Below the pieces are notes generated by a model. It did not search any database. It was not told the origin of the DNA and saw nothing but the letters and a program-made list of their open reading frames with translations. 64,000 nt of DNA from an uncultured Chlamydiae bacterium (lineage in GTDB: Bacteria; Chlamydiota; Chlamydiia; Chlamydiales; CACLRR01): contig CACLRR010000002.1 of the NCBI GenBank assembly GCA_902609415.1, positions 42,446-106,445 of the forward strand, given 5' to 3'. Positions 17,182 to 26,613 of the stretch are shown here, one piece after another (the first letter of the stretch is position 1; each line of letters opens with the position of its first letter). A program made the position numbers and the translations under genes.

Positions 17182-18584
17182 TGAAATTTGATAATCGAAC
17201 GACAGAGAGTGCGGTTAAAGTTTACGCCATAAATAAAGTGGCTGAGAAAGTGTCTGAAAAGGTAAAAAAAAGACTATTGAAGGAACAATGTCAGGAAGAG
17301 CCTAAATTTGAGTGTGCCTCAATCAATGGAGAACTGGTCATTGTTACCTCTTTGATAAAAGATACTGAACATGGAGTAAGGGTTTTTGGTGCAGATTTAG
17401 TTCGGTATCTAGATGCTAATCAACATGAAGAAGCTGTTGTAGAATTAGACCACACATTTGAAAAGAAAGCACATCGTATAGCCTTTCTTGAAGGAGCTTT
17501 ATTATCTACATATAGGTTTGATAGGTATAAGGATGTTTCTAAAAGCTCACTTAAGAATCTATTGATAGTTGGCGTTGATTTTTTAGAAGAGGAGATAGCC
17601 CAGGCTAAAATAATATCTGATAGCGTTGCATTTTCTAGAGATTTAGTTAATACCCCGCCTAATGATATGAAACCTTCGAATGTAGTTGATGCATTTAAGA
17701 GTATGGCTGATGAAAAAGTTAAGATACAGGTTCTTAATGAAGAAGAATGTTCTGTTTTAGGCATGGGAGCTTATCTTGCTGTTGCTAGAGGTTCTAAAAG
17801 TAATCCTAAGTTCCTTCATGCTACATATAAATCAAAAAAATCTACAAAACGTATAGCTTTAGTAGGTAAGGGAGTTACATTTGACACTGGCGGACTTTCG
17901 TTAAAACCCCCTAAGAGCATGTTAAATATGAAGTCTGATATGAGTGGATTGGCAGTTGTTTTAGGTGTAATAATTGCTGTTTCACGATTGGATCTTGCTG
18001 TTGAACTGCATGTAATATCAGCTATAGCGGAAAATGCAGTAGACGGTGATTCTTATCGCCCTGATGATGTGGTTAAAGCTTCTAATGGTAAAACTATAGA
18101 GGTTAAAAATACTGATGCAGAAGGCAGGCTAACACTTGCTGATGCCTTAGTCTATACAGAAAAACTAGATAACGAACTTGACTATGTTATTGATATAGCA
18201 ACACTTACGGGTTCTGCAGCAGTGGCGCTTGGCTCTGATTTTGCAGCAATATTTTCAAGAGATAGGAAGCTTGTAGATTCGATAACAGAGGCAGCAGAAT
18301 GCCAAGGGGAAGGAGTTTGGCAACTTCCTCTTCCGAAATCGTATAAAAAATTGCTAAAATCTGAAGTTGCTGATCTTTCAAATATTGGCTCAACTCCTTA
18401 TGGTGGGGCAATTACCGCAGCTTTATTTTTAGAAGAGTTTGTGACTACATCAAATTGGGCACATATTGATATAGCAGGGTGTGATTTTAATAATGGAAGC
18501 GCTGAAAATTGCAAACCAAATGGAGCATTGGTGCCTCTACTTCGTACTCTTACTCAATGGGTTAAGGAGATTTCGGATGCTTAA
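17181..18584 (+). CDS. pepA: Leucyl aminopeptidase
   Basis: This M17-family cytosolic aminopeptidase releases N-terminal amino acids. The two-zinc active site motif NTDAEGRLTLADALVY is intact near residue 312, and the KGVTFDTGGLSLKP segment carries the catalytic Lys and Asp. The C-terminus ends with a typical GGAITAALFLEEFV and THIDIAG-like sequence (WAHIDIAG). About 467 residues. I use the ATG at 17181, which overlaps the sodA stop by one base; an in-frame TTG lies just before. It is inserted in the otherwise conserved sodA-accD order. The minus-strand ORFs inside are shadows. Confidence 0.96.
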   Translation: MKFDNRTTESAVKVYAINKVAEKVSEKVKKRLLKEQCQEEPKFECASINGELVIVTSLIKDTEHGVRVFGADLVRYLDANQHEEAVVELDHTFEKKAHRIAFLEGALLSTYRFDRYKDVSKSSLKNLLIVGVDFLEEEIAQAKIISDSVAFSRDLVNTPPNDMKPSNVVDAFKSMADEKVKIQVLNEEECSVLGMGAYLAVARGSKSNPKFLHATYKSKKSTKRIALVGKGVTFDTGGLSLKPPKSMLNMKSDMSGLAVVLGVIIAVSRLDLAVELHVISAIAENAVDGDSYRPDDVVKASNGKTIEVKNTDAEGRLTLADALVYTEKLDNELDYVIDIATLTGSAAVALGSDFAAIFSRDRKLVDSITEAAECQGEGVWQLPLPKSYKKLLKSEVADLSNIGSTPYGGAITAALFLEEFVTTSNWAHIDIAGCDFNNGSAENCKPNGALVPLLRTLTQWVKEISDA

Positions 18585-18645
18585 ATTTGTTTGATTAGCC
18601 TTTTTTTCTTTAAAAGGTTAGGTTAGGATTAAATAAAGGTTTGTT

Positions 18646-18891
18646 ATGGTATTTTTTAATTTATTTAAGCAATCAAAGCAGAGGGTTGAAATAATAAGAG
18701 AAGATGATTTTAGAAGCGTTATCCAGTGTTTTGGCTTTCAACTAACTATTTTTGCTGATCAATTGAAGAAAAAAGTATGTTTTTTTAAAAACTGTAAATG
18801 GCAAGTGAGCTTTTTACCTTTGTTTTGTTCGTCTCTTTTTGTTATTATGAGTAGTCTGCAATTAAATAGAGGGTCTTTGTGGGTTTTTTAA
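18646..18891 (+). pseudogene. Degenerate partial copy of the accD 5' end
   Basis: This ORF begins with residues that align to the first 50-60 residues of AccD just downstream: MVFFNLFKQSK against [11 protein letters not shown], then DDFRSVIQCFGFQL against [14 protein letters not shown], and DQLKKKVCFFKNCKW against [15 protein letters not shown]. The identical DNA core is TTTAATTTATTTAAG. Two of the four zinc-ribbon cysteines are lost and the similarity stops at about residue 55, after which the frame is hydrophobic and unrelated. It looks like a decayed tandem duplication. It also keeps a start codon close to accD, so some regulatory effect is possible but not shown. Confidence 0.7.
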
Positions 18892-19835
18892 ATTTATTTA
18901 AGCGATCAAAACCGAAGATTAAAATTAAAACTACGAAGAAGGATGGTTTTAGTGGATGGATGAAATGTTCTGGATGCCAGGAGATGATTCATGCAAATGA
19001 GTTAAAAGAAAATTTACATTGTTGCAACAAGTGTGGATTTCATTACCGATTTTCTGTGGAACAGCGTGTAGCGCAGCTTATTGACAAGGGAACATTTGAA
19101 GAATTATTTAAGGAAGTTTCTCCTGTAGATCCGTTAGAGTTTGAAGATCAGGAGAAGTATAGTGACAGAATAGCAAGAAGCCAGAAGAAGACGGGGAAAA
19201 AGGATGCTCTTCTTGCTGGTGTAGGTGACATTGAAGGAATTAGAGTGGCTCTTGGAGTAATGGATTTCAGCTTTATGGGTGGTTCAATGGGTTCTGTTGT
19301 AGGAGAAAAAATCACTTTACTAGTAGAGCATGCCATAAAGCATAAGTTGGGTGTGATTCTGGTTACTTGCTCTGGCGGCGCGCGAATGCAAGAGTCAATT
19401 TTTTCTTTAATGCAAATGGCAAAGACTTCAACTGCACTGGCAAAGCTAGGTGAGCATGCTCTTCCTTATATTGCGGTATTAACCAATCCAACAACAGGTG
19501 GTGTGACTGCATCTTTTGCTACATTAGGTGATGTTATTGTTGCAGAACCTAATGCACTTATTGGATTTGCAGGACCTAGAGTTGTAGAGCAGACTATTGG
19601 TCAGAAATTGCCACCCGGAGCCCAGCGCTCGGAGTTTTTATTGGAAAATGGGATGATTGATTCTATTAGTCATCGTAAGGATTTAAAGGAAAAAATAGCC
19701 TACTTCTTAAAATGTTTTATGCATAAACAGAACAATGTTGTACAATCTCTTTCAGAAAGAAGCCAAGGTGATAATGACTATAAAAGTAGAATTATCAAGT
19801 TCTTAACTGCAGCTGTTAGTGGTGAGAAAGGCTAA
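18879..19835 (+). CDS. accD: Acetyl-CoA carboxylase carboxyltransferase subunit beta
   Basis: AccD is the beta subunit of the carboxyltransferase that makes malonyl-CoA for fatty acid synthesis. The N-terminal zinc ribbon is complete (KCSGCQ ... [12 protein letters not shown]), followed by the crotonase-fold domain with [27 protein letters not shown] and [14 protein letters not shown], and it ends near [18 protein letters not shown]. It has 318 residues. The start is GTG at 18879 after AGAGGG. It is followed by dut, as in Chlamydia. A broken partial copy of its 5' end lies directly upstream. Confidence 0.96.
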   Translation: MGFLNLFKRSKPKIKIKTTKKDGFSGWMKCSGCQEMIHANELKENLHCCNKCGFHYRFSVEQRVAQLIDKGTFEELFKEVSPVDPLEFEDQEKYSDRIARSQKKTGKKDALLAGVGDIEGIRVALGVMDFSFMGGSMGSVVGEKITLLVEHAIKHKLGVILVTCSGGARMQESIFSLMQMAKTSTALAKLGEHALPYIAVLTNPTTGGVTASFATLGDVIVAEPNALIGFAGPRVVEQTIGQKLPPGAQRSEFLLENGMIDSISHRKDLKEKIAYFLKCFMHKQNNVVQSLSERSQGDNDYKSRIIKFLTAAVSGEKG

Positions 19836-19866
19836 TTTTTTTAATTTTCGAGCAGGGGTTGCTAGT

Positions 19867-20301
19867 ATGAATAGAATACGTATATCTGTTAATAGGGAAG
19901 AGTTGAAGCCAACCTACACAACTAAAGGGGCAGCAGGAGCGGATATAAGGGCAGATATAGAAAATAGTATTATTCTGAAGCATAATGAGAGAATTCTAGT
20001 ACCTACAGGTATATCTTGTGAAATTCCAGAGGGATTTGAAATTCAAATAAGGCCTCGAAGTGGATTGGCATTAAAGCATGGTATTACTGTTTTGAATGCA
20101 CCAGGAACGATTGATAGTGATTATCGTGGGGAAATTAAGGTTATACTGATAAATTTTGGTGGGTATGATTTTGAAATTGAGCCTATGATGAGAATTGCTC
20201 AGATTGTGGTGGCACCTGTTGTAGTAGCAGAATTTGATATTATGAGAGAGTTAAGTGAAACTGCGCGTGGATCAGGTGGATTCGGACATACAGGAGCTTA
20301 G
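19867..20301 (+). CDS. dut: dUTP diphosphatase
   Basis: Dut hydrolyses dUTP to dUMP, keeping uracil out of DNA and supplying dTMP synthesis. All five trimeric dUTPase motifs are visible: [44 protein letters not shown] and the C-terminal [11 protein letters not shown] start at ATG 19867 ([12 protein letters not shown]), giving 144 residues, the family length; an in-frame GTG at 19819 lies inside accD and would add a poor N-terminus. It follows accD and precedes two ptsN genes. Confidence 0.97.
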   Translation: MNRIRISVNREELKPTYTTKGAAGADIRADIENSIILKHNERILVPTGISCEIPEGFEIQIRPRSGLALKHGITVLNAPGTIDSDYRGEIKVILINFGGYDFEIEPMMRIAQIVVAPVVVAEFDIMRELSETARGSGGFGHTGA

Positions 20302-20308
20302 TTAGACA

Positions 20309-20788
20309 ATGCCATTATTATTTAAAAAGAAGAAACTAGAACTAGAAGACTATTTATGTGAGCCAAGGAATGTGGCTTTTATAGAGGGTAATGACCCACT
20401 TAGCGCTATTAATAAGTTGATAGAATTAGCAATAAAGGATGAGTCTACAATATCAAGAGAGGTTATTTTTGAAGCGATACAGAAGAGAGAGGAGATCATC
20501 TCCACGGGGATCGGTGTAGGTATTGCTCTTCCGCATGCAAAGGTGGATGATATTGATGATTTTTATATTGCCTTAGGTATTCATAAGGGAGAGGGAATAG
20601 TATGGAATTCTATAGACAAGGAACCTGTTAAGATAATTTTTTTAATTATTGGCCCAAGTTCTAAACCTAAAGAATATCTACAAATATTATCTAAAATTAC
20701 TACAATATTAAGAAATAATGAAAAACGAGAAGAGCTTGTTTGGTCAAGAAGTGTAGAAGAAGTAGTCAATATATTAGAAAGATGCTAG
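20309..20788 (+). CDS. ptsN: PTS IIA-like nitrogen-regulatory protein, first copy
   Basis: This is a IIA-Ntr-type phosphocarrier domain of 159 residues. The phosphorylated His is in GVGIALPHAKVDDI near residue 78. It has a polar N-terminal extension (FKKKKLELEDYLCEPRNVAF). Chlamydiae carry two ptsN-like genes in tandem after dut; the regulatory target is not known, and there is no sugar PTS in this window. It starts 7 nt after dut and is followed immediately by the second copy. Confidence 0.92.
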   Translation: MPLLFKKKKLELEDYLCEPRNVAFIEGNDPLSAINKLIELAIKDESTISREVIFEAIQKREEIISTGIGVGIALPHAKVDDIDDFYIALGIHKGEGIVWNSIDKEPVKIIFLIIGPSSKPKEYLQILSKITTILRNNEKREELVWSRSVEEVVNILERC

Positions 20789-20819
20789 ATTGCTCTTGTT
20801 TTTAGATAAGGAAGGTTGC

Positions 20820-21503
20820 ATGGATTTTAACAAGAAAGATATTTCGGAATTATTTAATATATCTGAAAGGACAGTAGAGCGTTTAGTGGATGAGGATAAA
20901 GTCCCTTTTTATACAATAAATGGTGAAGTATACTTCTCTAGGGAAGAGATCGAGGAGTGGATCTATGCATCTAAGGAATTTGTATCTGTTAGCGGTGAGC
21001 CCGGAATAAGTCAGTGGCGCCTTTATAGCTTATATAGAGCGATTCATAAAGGTCTTGTGATAAGAGATAGTGGTTCCAAGACAAAAGAGGAAGTGATTAC
21101 TAATACCATTAGTAAGATAGCTGAGAAGGTGGATATAGATCCCCAGGTTGTTTGTGAGCTTTTTCTAGCACGTGAAGAGGTTATGCCTACAGGTCTTACA
21201 AAGGGTGTTGCGGCACCACATTCAAGAGATTTTTATATGAAGGGAATTTCAGATATAGTGGTATTTGTCTTTTTTGACGAGGCTATTGAGTGGGGCTCTT
21301 TGGATAATGAGAGGGTACACACGGCCTGTTTCTTGCTTGCGTGTGATGATAAAAGGCATTTAAATCTTTTAGCAAAGATAGCACACCTAACAAATGCAGA
21401 AGAATCACAGAAACTTCTTCGATCAAAACCAAATAAGGATGATCTTCTGAATTATATTAAGAGATGGGAACCCTCAGTAGGAAGATCTCCTTTATCTGTT
21501 TAG
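20820..21503 (+). CDS. PTS IIA-like protein with N-terminal helix-turn-helix
   Basis: This protein joins an excisionase/MerR-like DNA-binding segment (KDISELFNISERTVERLVDE to YFSREEIEEWIY, first 55 residues) with a C-terminal IIA-Ntr domain. The predicted phospho-His is in TKGVAAPHSRDFYM. It may be a phosphorylation-controlled regulator working with the first PtsN. I choose ATG 20820 rather than the TTG at 20790, because AAGG precedes it and the HTH domain then starts at residue 4. About 227 residues. It ends convergently with clpC 20 nt away. Confidence 0.88.
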   Translation: MDFNKKDISELFNISERTVERLVDEDKVPFYTINGEVYFSREEIEEWIYASKEFVSVSGEPGISQWRLYSLYRAIHKGLVIRDSGSKTKEEVITNTISKIAEKVDIDPQVVCELFLAREEVMPTGLTKGVAAPHSRDFYMKGISDIVVFVFFDEAIEWGSLDNERVHTACFLLACDDKRHLNLLAKIAHLTNAEESQKLLRSKPNKDDLLNYIKRWEPSVGRSPLSV

Positions 21504-21523
21504 ATAGAACTGCCCAAGGAAGA

Positions 21524-24049
21524 TTAATCTTTATTGTTAGGTAGTTGAGCTGCTAGTTGTTTTTTGCTTCCTTTCTTCTTCGCCTGATCCTTAACCAGGA
21601 TTATTTTGTTATCACTAAGGGTAACAAGAATAGTTCCATCGATTTTTGGGTCTTCTAGGATCATTTCAGCAAGAGGATCTTCTACTAGTTGCTCTACGCA
21701 GCGCCTAACTGGTCGCGCTCCCATTTCCTTCTGGTAGCCTTTTTGAGAAAGGAATCTGATTGCTGATTCATCAATTTTAAGCATTAGGTCTTTTTTAAGA
21801 ATACGCGTTTGTAACTTTTTAAACTCGAGCTTAACTAGATCTAGAAGCTGAGGCTTATCAAATGCTCTAAAGATAATGTTGCCATCGAGTCTATTAATAA
21901 ATTCCGGTTTGAGCTGTTTTTTGACAGCTTTATCAATTTGTTGTTTCATTGTATCGAAGTCTACAGCATCTGGATTTGAGTGGAAGCCTACTTCTGTAGA
22001 TGATCTGATTAATTCTGAGCCTAGGTTAGAGGTAAGAATGATCACAGTATTTTTGAAATTGATTTTTCTACCTAGCGAGTCTGTAAGCTGTCCTTCTTCA
22101 AGAATCTGTAGGAGGATATTGATGACGTCAGGGTGGGCTTTTTCAATTTCATCAAATAGCACGACTGAATAAGGTTTTTGACGTACTTTTTCAGTAAGCT
22201 GGCCACCTTCTTCATGTCCTACATATCCAGGAGGGGATCCTGTCATTCTCGATACGGCAAATTTTTCCATATACTCGGACATGTCGACTTGTATGAGAGC
22301 ATCTTCACCACCAAAGAGCTGATTTGCTAGCTCTTTTGCAAGGAGCGTTTTTCCAACACCTGTGGGACCTAGGAAGAGGAAGGCACCGATAGGACGTTTT
22401 GGATCTTTGATGTCTGCCCTAGACCTACGTATTGATTTACAGATACTTGATATGGCATCATTTTGCCCAACAATCTCTTTTTGAAGGGATTCTTCCATGT
22501 TGAGTATTTTACGTGTTTCAGTTTCTGTAATACGGTGGAGGGGGATTCCTGTTTGTTTAGAAATGATTGTGCCTATATCATCAGCTGACACGATAGGTTT
22601 TTTTTCTTCTTTGCTCTTTTCCCACTGGTTTCTTATTCGGAGAAGCTTAGCTTTGAGTTTTTTTTCTTCGTCTCTGAATTTGGCAGCCTTTTCATATTCC
22701 TGGGAGCTTATGGCATTTTCTTTTTTTGTGACAAGTTCATCAATATCTTTATCAAATTGTGTGATTTCCTTTGGCTGATGGAGTACATAGATTCTTGCAC
22801 TGGCACCAGCAACGTCAAGAAGATCGATAGCTTTATCTGGCTGAAACCTTCCTGAGATATAGCGATCGGAGAGCTCCACAGCTTCTCTGATTGCTTCATC
22901 TTCATAAACACACTGATGGTGATCTTCATATTTTCCTTTTAGGCCTTGGAGTATTTGATAGGTTTCGTCAAGAGAGGGAGGAGGAACTAGAACTTGTTGG
23001 AATCTTCTTTCTAGAGCGCCATCTTTTTCTATATGCTTGCGATATTCATCAATTGTTGTAGCTCCAATACATTGGATCTCTCCTCTTGAAAGGGAGGGTT
23101 TGAGGATGTTAGATGCATCTATAGCTCCTTCTGCTGCACCCGCCCCAACTATTGTATGCATCTCATCTATAAAGAGGAGGATGTTTCCATTTTTCTTTAC
23201 CTCATCGAGTACTGCCTTAATTCTTTCCTCAAATTGGCCACGATATTTTGTTCCAGCAATCATGAGTGTTAGGTCTAGAGTGATAAGTGTTTTGTTAGCA
23301 AGGTTTTCTGGAACCTCACCTTTGGTAATAGCATGGGCTAATCCTTCAACAATAGCTGTTTTTCCAACACCTGGCTCTCCCATCAAGACAGGGTTGTTTT
23401 TCCTTCTTCTGCAAAGGATCAGTATTAATTGTTCTACCTCTTTTTTTCTACCGATGACAGGGTCTAAAAGACCATCTTTGCACATCTGAGTCAGGTCATG
23501 CCCATAAGCTTTAAGTGCATGCATCTTGTCAGTAGAGGATCCAATCTTTTCTCCCGACTTACTACCTTGAGTGGATCCAATGGAGAGTGGGGGAATTTGA
23601 AGATTGAATGCTTCAAGCTCTTTTAGGATTTCAGCTTTTATTTCTTTAATATTCACATTTAGATGTTCAAGGACTTGTATAACAGAGCCAGATTGTTCTT
23701 CTTCATTTATCATTGCAAGAAGAAGATGCTCTGTTCCTACGTAGTTGTGGTTTTGAGAAAGAGCTTCCTTGTTAGCTGAATCAAATGTTTTTTTTACTTT
23801 AGGCGTGAGAACAGGGTCAGCATATACCTGTAGTTCAGGGCCATAACCTACAACATCTTCAACTGCCTGCTTAACCTTGTCATAATCAATTTGAAAAGTT
23901 TTTAGTACATTTGTAGCAATGCCTTGGTTTAATTTTAAAAGACCTAAAAGCAGGTGCTCTGTTCCCAAATAGTTGTGATTGAAGCTTTGAGCTTCTTTTT
24001 TTGCTAGTTTGATGACTTGTTTAGCTCTATTGGTGAACTTCTCAAACAT
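21524..24049 (-). CDS. clpC: ATP-dependent Clp protease ATPase subunit ClpC
   Basis: ClpC is the HSP100 unfoldase that feeds ClpP. It has 841 residues. The N-terminal domain has the two Clp repeats ([19 protein letters not shown] and [17 protein letters not shown]), then AAA-1 with Walker A GEPGVGKT, a UVR-like middle region ([18 protein letters not shown]) and AAA-2 with GPTGVGKT and sensor motifs; the C-terminal EMGARPVRR is intact. It is a single minus-strand gene, divergent from lplA, as in Chlamydia. The many ORFs on the opposite strand are shadows. Confidence 0.98.
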   Translation of the reverse strand: MFEKFTNRAKQVIKLAKKEAQSFNHNYLGTEHLLLGLLKLNQGIATNVLKTFQIDYDKVKQAVEDVVGYGPELQVYADPVLTPKVKKTFDSANKEALSQNHNYVGTEHLLLAMINEEEQSGSVIQVLEHLNVNIKEIKAEILKELEAFNLQIPPLSIGSTQGSKSGEKIGSSTDKMHALKAYGHDLTQMCKDGLLDPVIGRKKEVEQLILILCRRRKNNPVLMGEPGVGKTAIVEGLAHAITKGEVPENLANKTLITLDLTLMIAGTKYRGQFEERIKAVLDEVKKNGNILLFIDEMHTIVGAGAAEGAIDASNILKPSLSRGEIQCIGATTIDEYRKHIEKDGALERRFQQVLVPPPSLDETYQILQGLKGKYEDHHQCVYEDEAIREAVELSDRYISGRFQPDKAIDLLDVAGASARIYVLHQPKEITQFDKDIDELVTKKENAISSQEYEKAAKFRDEEKKLKAKLLRIRNQWEKSKEEKKPIVSADDIGTIISKQTGIPLHRITETETRKILNMEESLQKEIVGQNDAISSICKSIRRSRADIKDPKRPIGAFLFLGPTGVGKTLLAKELANQLFGGEDALIQVDMSEYMEKFAVSRMTGSPPGYVGHEEGGQLTEKVRQKPYSVVLFDEIEKAHPDVINILLQILEEGQLTDSLGRKINFKNTVIILTSNLGSELIRSSTEVGFHSNPDAVDFDTMKQQIDKAVKKQLKPEFINRLDGNIIFRAFDKPQLLDLVKLEFKKLQTRILKKDLMLKIDESAIRFLSQKGYQKEMGARPVRRCVEQLVEDPLAEMILEDPKIDGTILVTLSDNKIILVKDQAKKKGSKKQLAAQLPNNKD

Positions 24050-24153
24050 AAGTAAAATCCTTTTTTTATTAGAACTAGTATACTCTCTTTTCTCTTTGTT
24101 GTAAATTAACTAGATCCTTTGAGTAAAGCATAAATTTAATTTTTCAGGTGGTA

Positions 24154-24837
24154 ATGATGAAGATTGTAGATACAGAAAGAGCTAGCGCTGAAAAAATAAT
24201 GCAGTTAGACCAGGAGCTATTAAATATGATGCATCCTGATGATCCACCTATACTACATTTTTATGAATGGGAAGAGCCTAGCGCAACCTTTGGGCTCTTT
24301 GTTGAATTGAATAAATTTATTAATTCTGCAGGCCAAGCGAAGATTGCTTTTGCAAAAAGGCCAACAGGAGGCGGTCTAATTTTTCATTTGTGGGATTTTG
24401 CCTTTTCTATTCTTGTGGGTTCAAATCATCCTGATTACCCAAAGAATGATATTCTTGCTAGATATAGGATGATTAATAGCAAGCTCGTTGATCTTCTTAA
24501 CCCCTTTATAAAAAGAGATCCGACACTTCTTCAGGCGGAGCAAGAGGCCTCTAGTATGGTAAAGCGTTTCTGTATGGCCTCGCCTACAAAATTTGATGTG
24601 ATGGTAGGGGGGAAAAAGCTTGTAGGATCTGCTATCAGAGCTAAAAAAAATGGTTTTTTGTATCAAGGAACAATCTCTCTCTATAAACCTGATTATGATC
24701 TATTGGAGTTGATCTTAAATGAGTCTATTAGAGATGAGGTGATTTGTAAAATAAAGGAGTCTAGCTATTATTTAGGTGAAATGATAGATCCAGGAGAGTT
24801 GAAGGGGGTATTATCTAAGCTTAGGCTTTACAACTAA
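24154..24837 (+). CDS. lplA: Lipoate-protein ligase A family protein
   Basis: This enzyme attaches scavenged lipoate to lipoyl domains such as GcvH, encoded 6 kb downstream. The lipoyl-AMP-binding motif is KRPTGGGLIFHLWDFAF near residue 68, and the catalytic Lys is in KFDVMVGGKKLVGSAIRAKK. At about 227 residues it is the short form, lacking the C-terminal accessory domain of E. coli LplA. There are three possible start codons at 24148-24159; I use the ATG at 24154. It is divergent from clpC and 26 nt before proS. Confidence 0.92.
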   Translation: MMKIVDTERASAEKIMQLDQELLNMMHPDDPPILHFYEWEEPSATFGLFVELNKFINSAGQAKIAFAKRPTGGGLIFHLWDFAFSILVGSNHPDYPKNDILARYRMINSKLVDLLNPFIKRDPTLLQAEQEASSMVKRFCMASPTKFDVMVGGKKLVGSAIRAKKNGFLYQGTISLYKPDYDLLELILNESIRDEVICKIKESSYYLGEMIDPGELKGVLSKLRLYN

Positions 24838-24863
24838 GGATTTACTAGTTATTATTACTGCCT

Positions 24864-26318
24864 ATGAATAAGAAAAGATCTGCAATATCCCCTATACGGG
24901 AAGACAATTATCCTGAGTGGTATCAGGAAGTGATTAAGGCTGCTGAGTTGGCAGAACACGCTGTAGTACGTGGCTGTATGGTGATTAAGCCTTATGGATA
25001 TGCCTTATGGGAAAACATTGTCTCTTATCTAGATAAGAGTTTTAAGGCAAGGGGGGTGCAGAACGCCTATTTTCCTATGTTTATTCCAGTTTCGCATCTT
25101 GAAAGAGAGGCAGAGCATGTAGAGGGTTTTGCAACAGAAACAGCTGTTGTTACTCATAGGCGCTTGAAGAAAAATGGAGATAGGTTAGAGCCTTCATCAC
25201 CACTTGAAGAAGCTTTAGTGATAAGGCCTACGTCTGAGATGGTTATTGGAGACTGTTTTAAGAAGTGGATTGAGTCCTATCGTGATTTACCTTTAAAGAT
25301 TAATCAGTGGGCAAATGTTGTGAGAATGGAGATGAGGCCGAGGCTATTCCTCCGTACGTCTGAGTTTTTGTGGCAGGAGGGACATACTGCACATTCAAGC
25401 AAAGAGGAGGCTCAAGCTGAAGCAAAAGAGATGTTAGATCTTTATGCTAAGTTTATGGAAAAAGAATTAGCAATCCCAATTTTTCGTGGTGAAAAATCAG
25501 AGGCTGAAAGATTTCCTGGGGCAGTGACTACCTATACATTTGAAGCAATGATGCAAGATGGTAAAGCTTTGCAAGGTGGAACCTCGCATTTCATGGGTAC
25601 AAATTTTGCAAGGGCTATAGGAATTGAGTATACTAACGGTGCTGGAGCAAAAACATTTGCAGAAACGACCTCTTGGGGAGTGTCAACAAGGCTTATTGGA
25701 GCAATGATCATGGTCCACAGTGATGATGATGGGCTTATTCTCCCTCCTAGAGTGGCTCCTTATCAGATTGTGTTTAATCCCTTCTCTCTGGATGAAGCGG
25801 TTTTAAACTATATTGAGGAATGGAAATCTAGACTAAAAGGTTTTAGGATTCATGTTGATAAATCAGGTATGTGTGGATCGAAGTGGAAATGGATTAAAAA
25901 AGGTGTGCCTATTAGAGTAGACATTGGGATGCGCGATATAGAATCGGGAAAATTTAATATTTCAATACGCTCTAAACACCATGAAAAGTATACTTTCACT
26001 CAAGATGAGTTTGTTGACCAACTAGGTGCTCTACTTGAAAAAGAGCAGCAAGATCTTTATGATAGAGCTCTAGCCTACAGAGAAGACAAGATGGTTCATG
26101 TAGATAACCTAGATGCATTTAAGAAGGCTTGCAAAGAGAAGGAGCACCGTTTTATTTTTGCTCCCTTTGCTGCAAATAAGGGTTTAGAGAGTGAGATTAA
26201 GGAAAAGTATGGTGTCACCATTCGGTGTTATCCTGAAGAGATGGATTTTGAAACTAAGCCATGTATCTTTTCAGGCTCTAATGATTCAAGAATAGCTATT
26301 TTTGCGCACTCCTATTGA
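24864..26318 (+). CDS. proS: Prolyl-tRNA synthetase, archaeal/eukaryotic type
   Basis: ProS charges tRNA-Pro. It has 484 residues. The sequence has the form seen in archaea and eukaryotic cytosol: VIKPYGYALWENIVSYLDKS and NAYFPMFIPVSHLEREAEHVEGF at the N-terminus, motif 2 LFLRTSEFLWQEGHTAH, and no large editing insertion between motifs 2 and 3, unlike the bacterial enzyme of about 570 residues. As I recall, Chlamydia itself has the long bacterial form, so this gene is probably a replacement by horizontal transfer. Several bacteria (for example some Bacteroidetes, Mycoplasma and spirochaetes) also have this type. Confidence 0.93.
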   Translation: MNKKRSAISPIREDNYPEWYQEVIKAAELAEHAVVRGCMVIKPYGYALWENIVSYLDKSFKARGVQNAYFPMFIPVSHLEREAEHVEGFATETAVVTHRRLKKNGDRLEPSSPLEEALVIRPTSEMVIGDCFKKWIESYRDLPLKINQWANVVRMEMRPRLFLRTSEFLWQEGHTAHSSKEEAQAEAKEMLDLYAKFMEKELAIPIFRGEKSEAERFPGAVTTYTFEAMMQDGKALQGGTSHFMGTNFARAIGIEYTNGAGAKTFAETTSWGVSTRLIGAMIMVHSDDDGLILPPRVAPYQIVFNPFSLDEAVLNYIEEWKSRLKGFRIHVDKSGMCGSKWKWIKKGVPIRVDIGMRDIESGKFNISIRSKHHEKYTFTQDEFVDQLGALLEKEQQDLYDRALAYREDKMVHVDNLDAFKKACKEKEHRFIFAPFAANKGLESEIKEKYGVTIRCYPEEMDFETKPCIFSGSNDSRIAIFAHSY

Positions 26319-26319
26319 T

Positions 26320-26601
26320 TTAATAACCTTCGGTGGGTAAGTAACTAGGAAAAGCTATTTTTATGTGTTCCTTATCTGAACTAGAAGATGCATATAAATC
26401 TTTTCGGATTGTATCTAGAGTATCGATTAGATGGGTTAAGCGGGTTGTTTCGTGATAAAATGAATTAAGGGTTGGTGTTGGTTTTCCTGATGCAACTTCT
26501 GTTTCTAAGAGTTGTAAGTATTTTATTGTAGCTTCATCTGAGAAATCAAGTGTTGCTGGCTTATCTTAGCTTTCTTCTTCCTGACTTTTCCATCTAAGCA
26601 T
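26320..26601 (-). pseudogene. Remnant 3' end of an Inc-like paralogue
   Basis: On the minus strand, in the same frame as the 422-residue gene just upstream, a coding remnant runs from an ATG at 26601 through an in-frame TAA at 26566-26568 to a stop at 26320. Its last part, RLTHLIDTLDTIRKDLYA, aligns with RLGHIKSALDTISVELYE at the end of the upstream protein. The most likely history is tandem duplication of the upstream gene followed by loss of most of one copy. It is too broken to be functional. Confidence 0.65.
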
Positions 26602-26613
26602 TGCTAAAATTCA

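Noticed and set aside
21876..23489. Several plus-strand ORFs of 90-150 codons
   Set aside because: They are antisense to clpC, whose motifs are complete across the whole region.
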